Shown: positions 19,180-26,180 of the stretch, piece after piece
Layout: each line of letters opens with the position of its first letter
How positions within the stretch are numbered: position 1 is the stretch's first letter
Assembly: GCA_036940085.1 (NCBI GenBank)
Contig: JALLBK010000211.1
Coordinates: forward strand, 1 to 26,180
From: Discostella pseudostelligera
Lineage: Eukaryota > Bacillariophyta > Thalassiosirophyceae > Thalassiosirales > Thalassiosiraceae
DNA: 26,180 nt
Reading direction: 5' to 3'
Program-made: the position numbers and the translations under genes
Notes under the pieces: model-generated
What the model was told of the DNA's origin: nothing
The model's input: the letters and a program-made list of their open reading frames with translations, nothing else
Database searches by the model: none

Positions 19180-21465
19180 TTATATTATGATAGGTACATC
19201 CAACAGATCGGAAGTCTGCAGCTCTTTTGTCATGGAACTATACTTTTCACCACGGCTGGCACTAGGGCTCGTTAAGTGGTTAACTAGTTCCAGATCATCT
19301 CCGAACTCTTCATCGTTGAAACGATCTCCCACTTCAGTGTATCGTTCCGGCGTGAGTGGGCCATTCCGCTCAACAATTTGACGTCGGGCGTTTAGTCGTC
19401 TAGCACCAACATTAATACTTGAAGCCGTCGATCGCGCACGCATGCCAAGCTCTCCGGATAGACCCCTTGAAACAGCTCTTTTAAACTTCTCAGGCGCACT
19501 CAGAGTCATACCTCGATGGTCACTCATCAAATCTGTTGCACTAAGAGTGGTTGATCGACTCATATTATCATCGTCGTTAATCCCTTCTTCGTCGTGTTCA
19601 TCAGTGATGATGAAGTCTCTATAAGCAGCGTCTTGAGAACCACTATTACCATAGTCATCATCCTTATAATGTGTGTCAGCCAATCCATTACCTTCCACAT
19701 TGAAATCGCAGTCTTTTTCGACGTCATACTTGTTGTGCGTAGTATGCGCAACAAGGGATCCCCGATCATATTTCTTTTGAAGGCTACAAAGTGCATCTTT
19801 CAAGAGCCAACATAAAACGATTGTGATAAGTATGATGCCTATCACAATCTCCGCTCCAATCTTTGGTGAAACGCCCATTCCGTCGCTGATCACCTGAATA
19901 GATTCATTCCAATTAAATTTGGAACCAGGATGTTTCTGCATGCAAACTTTCCTCCCTATGAAAGGAGACTCATCGTAGCATGGTTGACATGGTTCTCCAC
20001 TGCGACCAACTCCGAATGAATTATATGTGCCTCGAGGGCATGCGATTCTATCGCAATAATACACGCGGTCCTCGATGTTGCCATTTAATTCTTCCATCAT
20101 GCACAACAGCGGAGGTACAACACCGCGGATCATATTGCCTGATATGTCCAGTGATGTTATCGATGTCCATCGCAAATCGCTTGGTAAATAACCCAAAAGA
20201 GCATTGTCTGAAACATCCATGCTTTCCAAGAATGATAGGAAACCAATTTCTTCAGGAATATGACCCGCCAATCCACGATTCTTCAAGGAAATTTCCACTA
20301 CGTTGCCGTGCGCATCACAGGAAATCCCAGTCATTTGACAGAGTTCCTTATTCTCATCATCCCAATCACTCACCCCCTTCCACGGACCACCCTTCGTAGT
20401 GGCCCTGTGAAATATATGCAAAACCTCTCGTTGTGTATAATTGGTGCACTCTCCGATCGATCCAATGTATTTATTCGTTTGCCGTGCTCCCTCCCCGCCA
20501 GGACACTCCGAACAAGGATACACACCCTCGGCGGCCACAGTCCCCGCAGGACAGGCGATCGAATCGCAATAATTCCGTGTATCTTCGGGAGGGGCGTTGG
20601 TGAAAAAGTCTGCATTGGTTTCTGGTCCACAAAGATCGGAGGGTACCAAGCCAGTCAACTTATTCCGATCAATGTAAAAATCATGCAAATTGTCGAAGCG
20701 ATCATAGGATGCGGGTACCGTCCCCGAAAGGGCATTATCTTGCACCCATATCTCGAGGAGAGATGCTCCATTATCCTGCGCCAATTGGCTGGGCAACGGC
20801 CCCACGAAGTGATTGGAATCAAGATATAGGTATTTCAACGTAGGGATCGATCCCAATTCTACCCCCGGAATTAGGCCGGAGAGGTCATTCACCGAAAGTG
20901 AGAGAGCTTCCAAATTCGACATGGAAGTCAACGTGAGTCTATGCAACGTCCCCGTCAATACATTATTTTCCAATCGAATTTCTTTGATGGATTGTAGATG
21001 CGGAGAATGTGTAGTATGAAAGAACTTCCCCGAGATGGCATTATTTGCCAAATACAGACTGGATAGTTGCGTAGACTCGAACCGTTGCGGCAATGTCCCC
21101 GTCAAGTAACAATCCGTCAAATCCAATGTCACCAAATTTTCCAGATTGGCCACTTCTTGTGGTATGGAGCCTGATAATATATTGTTCTTGAGAGTGATAA
21201 CTTCCAGATCGGTGAGTAGTCCCAAGGCGCTGGGGAGTGTGCCCGACAATCCCAAACTGGGTAGATTGATCTCCTTGACGATACTGTTGGAACCATCATC
21301 GCTGCCACCGCATGTGACACCCTCCCAATTGCAGATGGAGATGTCCGAATCGCGTGACCATCCCTGGAGGGAGCTCGACCAGGATGATCGTCCCAACCCG
21401 TCGTCTTGGACCAGCGAGAGTAGGGCTTGCTCGGCGATGTGACTATTGACACCACCGCCCGACAT
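19180..21465 (-). CDS. LRR receptor-like membrane protein with duplicated LRR/Cys ectodomain
   Basis: 761 residues from the ATG at 21465; the frame extends eight codons up to a GTG. The ectodomain has two like modules. Each starts with a cap resembling plant LRRNT (ICNWEGVTC; LCQMTGISC). Leucine-rich repeats follow (LxxLxLxxNxLSGxIP type), about nine in the first module and two or three in the second. Each ends in a Cys-rich block starting CDSIACPAGT or CDRIACPRGT. A membrane helix (about 538-559) precedes a 200-residue acidic/Ser-rich tail with no kinase domain. The family binds extracellular ligands in plants; the ligand here is unknown. No signal peptide is visible at the ATG, so a short upstream exon may be missing; TAG just upstream of the GTG could be an acceptor. 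It converges on the guanylate cyclase gene, and a co-receptor role for that cyclase is speculation. Confidence 0.85.
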   Translation of the reverse strand: MSGGGVNSHIAEQALLSLVQDDGLGRSSWSSSLQGWSRDSDISICNWEGVTCGGSDDGSNSIVKEINLPSLGLSGTLPSALGLLTDLEVITLKNNILSGSIPQEVANLENLVTLDLTDCYLTGTLPQRFESTQLSSLYLANNAISGKFFHTTHSPHLQSIKEIRLENNVLTGTLHRLTLTSMSNLEALSLSVNDLSGLIPGVELGSIPTLKYLYLDSNHFVGPLPSQLAQDNGASLLEIWVQDNALSGTVPASYDRFDNLHDFYIDRNKLTGLVPSDLCGPETNADFFTNAPPEDTRNYCDSIACPAGTVAAEGVYPCSECPGGEGARQTNKYIGSIGECTNYTQREVLHIFHRATTKGGPWKGVSDWDDENKELCQMTGISCDAHGNVVEISLKNRGLAGHIPEEIGFLSFLESMDVSDNALLGYLPSDLRWTSITSLDISGNMIRGVVPPLLCMMEELNGNIEDRVYYCDRIACPRGTYNSFGVGRSGEPCQPCYDESPFIGRKVCMQKHPGSKFNWNESIQVISDGMGVSPKIGAEIVIGIILITIVLCWLLKDALCSLQKKYDRGSLVAHTTHNKYDVEKDCDFNVEGNGLADTHYKDDDYGNSGSQDAAYRDFIITDEHDEEGINDDDNMSRSTTLSATDLMSDHRGMTLSAPEKFKRAVSRGLSGELGMRARSTASSINVGARRLNARRQIVERNGPLTPERYTEVGDRFNDEEFGDDLELVNHLTSPSASRGEKYSSMTKELQTSDLLDVPIII

Positions 21466-21837
21466 ATTACAAACATGGAACCAAAGCACTATCTACTGAT
21501 ATTGAAGGACGCGTTGGCGTTTGGGGTGCCGTATCTCTCACATGGGGGGGGGGAGAGGCTAAGGTAACAAGGGTATTTGTCATCATTCCACTGCTATGGA
21601 AGCGCTGGAAGTGTTTTTTTGGTTGGTGCAGCTAGCAAGCATCAAGCCCTATTAGCACCAATAATATTATTATTTCACTTTTCCGTTTGCCTTCGCGGAA
21701 GATCCAGTATGAATTCCACGTAATATGAGTTCCAGCGTACTGAGGAATCAATACACAATCTTCATCTAAGTTTATTCTTCTACTTCGGAACTCGGTACAT
21801 TGACTTTCAAGATTTAGAGTTAATGATCCCTCACTTC
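21466..21837. other. Intergenic region upstream of the LRR gene
   Basis: 372 bp between the LRR gene start (-) and the 5S rRNA gene (+). It contains a run of ten G (21544-21553), a T7 tract near 21614 and an AT-rich stretch near 21661. It should hold the LRR promoter and possibly a missed first exon. Nothing else is supported. Confidence 0.5.
21544..21553. repeat. G10 homopolymer
   Basis: Ten consecutive G residues 80-90 bp upstream of the LRR start codon. The length is prone to sequencing error and allelic change, so any exon called across it would be unreliable. Confidence 0.9.
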
Positions 21838-21955
21838 AGGAACGACCATACCACAGTGACAGCACCGCTTCCCGTCTGCTCAGCGAAGTTAAGCACTGTC
21901 GAGCCAGGTTAGTACTACGGTGGGGGACCATGTTGGAATCCCTGGTGTTGTTCTT
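21838..21955 (+). rRNA. 5S ribosomal RNA
   Basis: 118-nt 5S rRNA of the large ribosomal subunit, transcribed by RNA polymerase III. The sequence follows the eukaryotic 5S pattern: CCATACCAC near the 5' end, GAAGTTAAGCACTGTCGAGCC as the internal A-box region, and GGTTAGTACTACGGTGGGGG as the C-box region. Helix I pairs 21838-21846 with 21947-21955 over 9 bp including G-U pairs. Helix II pairs ACAGTG (21853-21858) with CACTGT (21894-21899). The outer helix of the other arm pairs CCAGG (21904-21908) with CCTGG (21941-21945). A T4 terminator overlaps the 3' end. It is a single copy here, not part of a tandem array or of an rDNA repeat. I see no disabling mismatch. Confidence 0.95.
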
Positions 21956-21957
21956 TT
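21954..21957 (+). terminator. Pol III terminator (T4) of the 5S gene
   Basis: A run of four T at the helix I end of the 5S gene, the minimal RNA polymerase III stop signal. It is followed by GCG, so there is no longer T tract. Confidence 0.75.
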
Positions 21958-22184
21958 GCGTTTTGCAGGTTGCAATGCAGGTTGTAATTATCGATAGCAA
22001 TATATTATGCACACTACTTAAATAATACTCATTATTGCTGTTGCTGATCCAAAGTCCAGAGAAGGGAGATATTCACGAGATTGATGCAATGGAGAACGCT
22101 AACTAGAGTTCTATCTGACTATCTTGCTATGTAGACATAGACATCCTACTGCATGGTATGTCCTCTGTGGATGCCTAACAACTA

Positions 22185-23783
22185 TCAATCCTTGTATCCA
22201 TGTTTCTTCCTCTTCTTCACTCTCTGACCAAACTCACCAAGTACGATCTTCTCCTTCGCATCCATCATTGCATTCCTACCATCTTTCTCTTCCGCTTCAT
22301 CATCGTCGTTAGTACCCCAACCTTGTTCCTTCCTCCGATCATTCTCAACCTCTTCCCACTTCTTTAAAAACATCCTTCCCTCCTGTATACGAAGCCACCG
22401 GTCATGCAATTCACACCCATCCAACAATATTGCCTTCTCGACAGCCTTGGGACTTTGGAATAATACACCACAGTATCCTTTGGATCGTCCAGAGTCTTCA
22501 AAGGTTGGAAAGGTAAGTTCCATGATCGGTCCGCAGTGTTGGAGTAAAGTGCGTACATCGTCAGGGGTGGTGTTGTAATTTAGACCAAAGATTCGAATAG
22601 AGAGAGATTGACGTTGTTTGTTTTCCTTTCGCTTTCGTTTCTTCTCCTTCGTATCAGTAGTGTGCACCTCATCGTCGATGTCCTCATTTGTATCTTTGCC
22701 CTCCTCCCTGCCAACAACTACTGTGCCGCGAATGGAATCATCATTGTTGCCATGACGATACGGACACTTCTCGCCCTTACGGCACTTGCCCTTATTTTTC
22801 CAATTGATGCACATAATTTGAGACTTGTCCATCTGTTTTCCAAATTCTGCTCCCTCCTCTTCCTTGTGTTTTGTTGTTGTCGTCGTGACGTTAATATCAT
22901 GTAGAAAGGGGCAATCATCGCCCGCCTTGCACTTTCCACTCTTTTTGAAGTTGAAGCAGGGTTTCTTTTTACTGCTCGTACCAGTGGTACCACCATTACC
23001 ATCACCATCATTTTTGACATGGGGAGTAGTGGTAACAACACAACCTCCCTCACCAACATGTACAAACTTGCACCCTTCCCCATATGGACAACGATGTTTC
23101 TTCCAAAGGAAACAGATATCTTTGCTATTATTCCCATCCTTCGAGTCTTTGTTTCGAGTATGATTATGCTTCGTTGCATGGTTGGATGTATCATCGTCAC
23201 GAAGAACGGGACGAATGTACATGGTGTGTTTTCGTTTGGATGTCGCTGTTGTCGTCGAAGTGTTGGTGTTCATCTTGGCTGATCCACGTACAGTTCCTGC
23301 GAGAATGGCCTCTTGACACTTGTCAGTTGATGTAAAGGTAACAAATGCAAAACCACGATGATGTAGCTGTTCATCATCATTTTTCATTCCGAACTTTATC
23401 TTCTTCTTGTCGGTATCATTTCCACCACCATTTTCATAATCATTCATCTTCTGCTTATCGTACACGATACTGACATTGACAACACAGTCCACACCAAATT
23501 TAGCTTCGAATATTCGTGTGATTATTGCTTCATTGAATGATTGTGGAATGCGTGAGAGGAATATCTTGCGGCTATCGTCGTCGTCATCATAACCATCATT
23601 AATGTCGTCGTCTACTACGCCATCATCATCGTCGTCGTCGTCGACATGCTTGGCATCGTCCAACAACTTGTCCATTTCCTTGATCGATGTTGCATCAACA
23701 GCAGTGTTAGTGCTGGTACTATGCGACTGCTCCTCGTTGGAAGACAATGAATCGGAAGAGGTAGAAGAGTCGTTGTCCGCCAT
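22185..23783 (-). CDS. RNA-binding protein: RRM, three CCCH zinc fingers, second RRM
   Basis: 532 residues in one exon, with the ATG in strong context (GCCATGG on the plus strand). After an acidic N-terminus (about 47-70) comes RRM1: RNP2-like IFLSRIP (74-80) and RNP1 RGFAFVTF (143-150), separated by a long loop. Three CCCH fingers follow: C224-C232-C238-H242 (spacing 7-5-3), C276-C285-C291-H295 and C325-C334-C340-H344 (both 8-5-3). A basic stretch KEKKRKRKENKQR (380-391) could be a nuclear signal. RRM2 has RNP2 IRIFGL (396-401) and RNP1 KGYCGVLF (435-442). The C-terminus is charged and ends in KKRKKH. The domains bind single-stranded RNA, probably in nuclear or nucleolar processing; the exact target is unknown. 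It is divergent from the transporter gene and shares a 225-bp promoter with two E2F-like boxes. Confidence 0.9.
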   Translation of the reverse strand: MADNDSSTSSDSLSSNEEQSHSTSTNTAVDATSIKEMDKLLDDAKHVDDDDDDDGVVDDDINDGYDDDDDSRKIFLSRIPQSFNEAIITRIFEAKFGVDCVVNVSIVYDKQKMNDYENGGGNDTDKKKIKFGMKNDDEQLHHRGFAFVTFTSTDKCQEAILAGTVRGSAKMNTNTSTTTATSKRKHTMYIRPVLRDDDTSNHATKHNHTRNKDSKDGNNSKDICFLWKKHRCPYGEGCKFVHVGEGGCVVTTTPHVKNDGDGNGGTTGTSSKKKPCFNFKKSGKCKAGDDCPFLHDINVTTTTTKHKEEEGAEFGKQMDKSQIMCINWKNKGKCRKGEKCPYRHGNNDDSIRGTVVVGREEGKDTNEDIDDEVHTTDTKEKKRKRKENKQRQSLSIRIFGLNYNTTPDDVRTLLQHCGPIMELTFPTFEDSGRSKGYCGVLFQSPKAVEKAILLDGCELHDRWLRIQEGRMFLKKWEEVENDRRKEQGWGTNDDDEAEEKDGRNAMMDAKEKIVLGEFGQRVKKRKKHGYKD

Positions 23784-23882
23784 GGTGTCGAGTTGTTTTG
23801 TGCGCTGCGATGGCGATTGTGGATGTCACTTCTTGAAGATGATGAATGGATGGTGGAGAAAGAAGCGCGCGCGCCCTCTCCT

Positions 23883-23900
23883 GAAATTTTGGCGGGAAGA
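23883..23900 (+). promoter_or_regulatory. E2F-like box, copy 1
   Basis: GAAATTTTGGCGGGAAGA contains TTTTGGCGGGAA, a near-perfect E2F/DP site. It is identical over 18 bp to the copy at 23925 and lies in the short divergent promoter of the RNA-binding protein and transporter genes. Confidence 0.7.
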
Positions 23901-23924
23901 ACTGTGGCGAACAAATAAATTGGC

Positions 23925-23942
23925 GAAATTTTGGCGGGAAGA
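23925..23942 (+). promoter_or_regulatory. E2F-like box, copy 2
   Basis: The second identical 18-bp copy of the box at 23883, same orientation, 42 bp downstream start to start, about four helical turns. It is 67 bp upstream of the transporter's upstream ATG. Confidence 0.7.
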
Positions 23943-24008
23943 CACAGACCATCACCACCATCGACGACACTCCTACTCTCTCTAGAGATCACACACTATC
24001 ATCCTACT

Positions 24009-25638
24009 ATGGTTTATGTTCTACATCATCATCATCATCATAATCATCATCATCATCGAGATCAAATAATATCAATTAATGGCGCACCGTACAAAATGGC
24101 AATAGAAATACACCCCGCCGCCTCCTCCTCCGTATCTTCTTCCCATCCGGAATCACTGCCGTCGGACGCCAACCCGAACATTCACTGCCCTCCCTCATCT
24201 CGAATAAAACTTAAAGGCGGTGCAGATGCACACCAATCCCAATTATCATATTCCATCCTGGGTCTATTTCTATTCTACATTGGTCATGATGCATTACAAG
24301 AACGAATGTTCCGTCTCGATGGTTTCCAGTATGGCTTTTTCATGACGTTAATCGAGGTTGTGGTGATGCTACTGGCGTCCATGATTGTAAATGAAGAATC
24401 TAGTGGTAGCACACCATCATCCTCATCATCACGAAAGGGCAAAAAGAAGTACACTACCACTGGAACAATATTAACCAGCACCACAACCATCACAACCAAA
24501 CCACCACTCTCCACAGCAACAATAGTTCGAATAGCATGGGTGGGCCTCCTTTTGGCACTAGCGCATGGATTGGGCAACTCGTCATTAAATTACAGCCCGT
24601 ATCCATTGAAGGTGGCATTCAAATCATGTAAATTGGTCCCAACGATGGCTGTGGGGGCGTGTTTCACGTATGATCGACGATACACGGGTAAGTAGAGAGT
24701 GTTGCGTATGAAGGTGTTCAATATTGTTGATGATGGTGATGGTGATGGTGCGTGGGAGCCAGGTGGGATGGTTATTTGCCGTTTGTTGTTCTATATTCTC
24801 CTCTCTCTTTCTAATGATGTCATCCCCCGACCATTTTTCCTTTGCTTGTTTTTATACAGCCCTGCAATATACCGCGGCTCTCGTCATGGGAATGGGTCTG
24901 GCAATATTATCTTCTGCCGATACTACTAATACTAGTGTCATTCATTCGAATGAGGAAGGATCATCGTCACGAATACTCGTTGCCGACGAAGATGCAGCCT
25001 CATCACACGACATCAACAACTTAATTGCATCCTCATCCGCCTCCTCATCTTGGCATGACACAATCATACCCTATCTCGGTCCACTCCTCCTCACCATCTC
25101 CACCGGTTTGGATTCGGCCGTTCCCAATATCCAAGAGCAATTGCTCCGTTCAAAACGTGTACAAACTACCGATATGATACGTATATCCAATGGAGTCATG
25201 TGTGCGTGTCTAGCGGTGTATACCTACTTCTCGGGAGAATTCCATTTGGCATGGATATATTGTACCAAACGGGTGGATGCATCGTTCATGTTACTATTGC
25301 AGGGCATTTGTGCCTATTTTGGATTACGATGCTATTTGTCAATAATACGAGAGTGTGGTGGTGTCATGGGAGTATTGCTAGCGAATGCCCGCAAGGTGAT
25401 TACAATTGTGTTATCGTTTGTACTATTCTCCAAACCATTCAATGAACGACATGTCGTGGGATTGACAATTGTGGGAATTGGGGTGTACTTGGGTTGTATT
25501 TCAAAGAAGGAGAAGAAGGGAGGGAAGAAGGAAATCGACAAGGACAACATCATGATTGCGACGGTTGGTGAAAGGGATGATTTGACATTGTCGAATGGTG
25601 GAGATGAAAACAACAATAGGCATGAACACAGCGTGTGA
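24009..25638 (+). CDS. SLC35B-type nucleotide-sugar or PAPS transporter
   Basis: Golgi/ER antiporter-like protein of the drug/metabolite transporter superfamily. Exons are 24009-24687 and 24860-25638, giving 485 residues. Hydrophobic segments include YSILGLFLFYIGHDALQERM, FFMTLIEVVVMLLASMIV, IAWVGLLLALAHGLGN, and later VMGVLLANARKVITIVLSF and VVGLTIVGIGVYLGCI. The motif YPLKVAFKSCKLVPTM closely matches the FKSCKL(I/V)P signature of the SLC35B2/B3 PAPS transporter group, which supplies sulfate donor to the Golgi; UDP-sugar transport is the alternative. I give the first ATG (24009). It would put a His-rich run (about 6-16) at the N-terminus. The ATG at 24096 is as likely and gives 456 residues without it. 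The Lys-rich C-terminal tail is probably cytosolic. It is divergent from the RRM/CCCH gene. Confidence 0.85.
24688..24859 (+). other. Intron of the SLC35B-type transporter gene
   Basis: 172-bp GT-AG intron, phase 1 (ACACGG|GTAAGT ... TTATACAG|CCCTGC), with a clear pyrimidine tract before the acceptor. The join reads RRYT-ALQYTAALVMGMGLA, as expected after the FKSCKLVP segment. Confidence 0.92.
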
Positions 25639-26180
25639 TATGCTCTCGTTGTGCGGAATTGTTGATACTCTATTTGAAAGTCATGAAGGAAGCGACAACC
25701 GACAATCACTGACCAAAGTAATAAGATACATGTGGTGATGAAAGTAGATCTGAGTTCACATCATCGATGCGTCTGCCAGCTTGACTTGCTCAACAAGAGA
25801 GTATGAGAGTTGAGGTGACATATGGTGGGAAACTTTGAGTTGGACGTTGCTTGCCAGTTTCGGTGGCTTTATTGCTATTTGTCGGATTACTGTTGATGGC
25901 AACGTCCAACGTCGACAGAAAGATGGTACAGGATGAATGGAGTTTTAAATTATTACAGTAGATTCCAAATAGAGAGGACAGCTCGTAATTCAAATCCCTG
26001 TCACTTGGTCCTCTTCATCTTCAACAATTCCGCATCAAATACTCATTTCATCAAGTGCACGAAGCAACACAGTAAGAGGGAGTGCCTTGATCTGCACATC
26101 CTGAACCTACAAACATATCTGAATTGGAACTGGATGAAATCACAGTCCATGCACACAAGTTTTGGTTGAATGCAGATGCC
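25639..26180. other. Intergenic sequence to the end of the window
   Basis: 542 bp after the transporter stop. Short frames on both strands (about 67 and 78 codons) have no recognisable features. CAACGTCCAACGTC near 25901 and GTTGGACGTT near 25840 form a loose inverted pair (AACGTCCAAC against GTTGGACGTT), which may be a weak structure. No gene is supported. Confidence 0.45.

Noticed and set aside
20260..20829. Plus-strand frame of 189 codons
   Set aside because: It lies entirely antisense to the LRR repeats, and its composition is that of a shadow.
21466..21489. GTG-initiated 8-codon extension of the LRR protein
   Set aside because: Not an ATG, and no signal peptide is gained. A stop lies just upstream in frame.
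22718..23200. Minus-strand frame of 160 codons, Met/Arg-rich
   Set aside because: It is an alternative frame within the RRM/CCCH gene, without a domain.
25933..26169. Plus-strand frame of 78 codons at the window end
   Set aside because: No domain, ordinary shadow-like composition and no splice partner within the window.
1..26180. CRISPR array, tRNA genes, insertion sequence or viral insertion
   Set aside because: I saw no spaced direct repeats, no tRNA T-loop with a matching acceptor stem, and no transposase, integrase or capsid motif. This was by eye, so a short or diverged tRNA could be missed.

Overview
The window reads as nuclear DNA of a stramenopile alga, most likely a centric diatom. 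The evidence is short GT-AG introns of 75-177 bp that restore long frames exactly, compact intergenic spaces, Ser/Asn/Asp-rich low-complexity proteins, and a eukaryotic 5S rRNA gene. It also has a soluble-adenylyl-cyclase-type protein, a receptor-type guanylate cyclase and plant-like leucine-rich-repeat (LRR) receptors in one stretch. The organism is an inference. One ambiguous base (n at 610) points to a draft assembly.

Layout, left to right: a small Cys/His-rich protein (75-485, -); a small unknown protein (971-1336, +); a two-exon acidic protein with a conserved-looking C-terminal exon (1640-2797, -); a promoter-like stretch carrying a G-box, a GGCGGGA box and a palindromic CRE (cAMP response element) within 80 bp; and a 1411-residue mostly disordered protein with NPF motifs (3622-7857, +). 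Next come a four-exon ADCY10-type adenylyl cyclase (8082-13487, -) and, divergently, a two-exon receptor kinase-guanylate cyclase (14588-18859, +). After these lie an LRR receptor-like membrane protein (19180-21465, -), a solitary 5S rRNA gene (21838-21955, +), an RRM/CCCH zinc-finger RNA-binding protein (22185-23783, -) and a two-exon SLC35B-type nucleotide-sugar/PAPS transporter (24009-25638, +). The last 540 bp hold no gene that I can support.

The centre of interest is 8-21.5 kb: two different class III nucleotide cyclases head to head around a shared 1.1-kb promoter, followed by an LRR receptor. One cyclase has the layout of the mammalian bicarbonate-regulated enzyme (two cyclase domains, NTPase module, helical-repeat tail). 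It adds an N-terminal membrane segment and lacks the arginine reported to gate bicarbonate. The other joins an ectodomain resembling bacterial solute-binding proteins to a transmembrane helix, a kinase domain with its key catalytic residues intact, and a guanylate cyclase. Together they look like a cAMP/cGMP sensing locus. That the genes work together is inferred from position only.

Genes with introns are given as one span from start codon to stop codon; exon limits are in the evidence. Several long frames open with TTG or GTG in front of the first ATG. In those cases I used the first ATG and say so.
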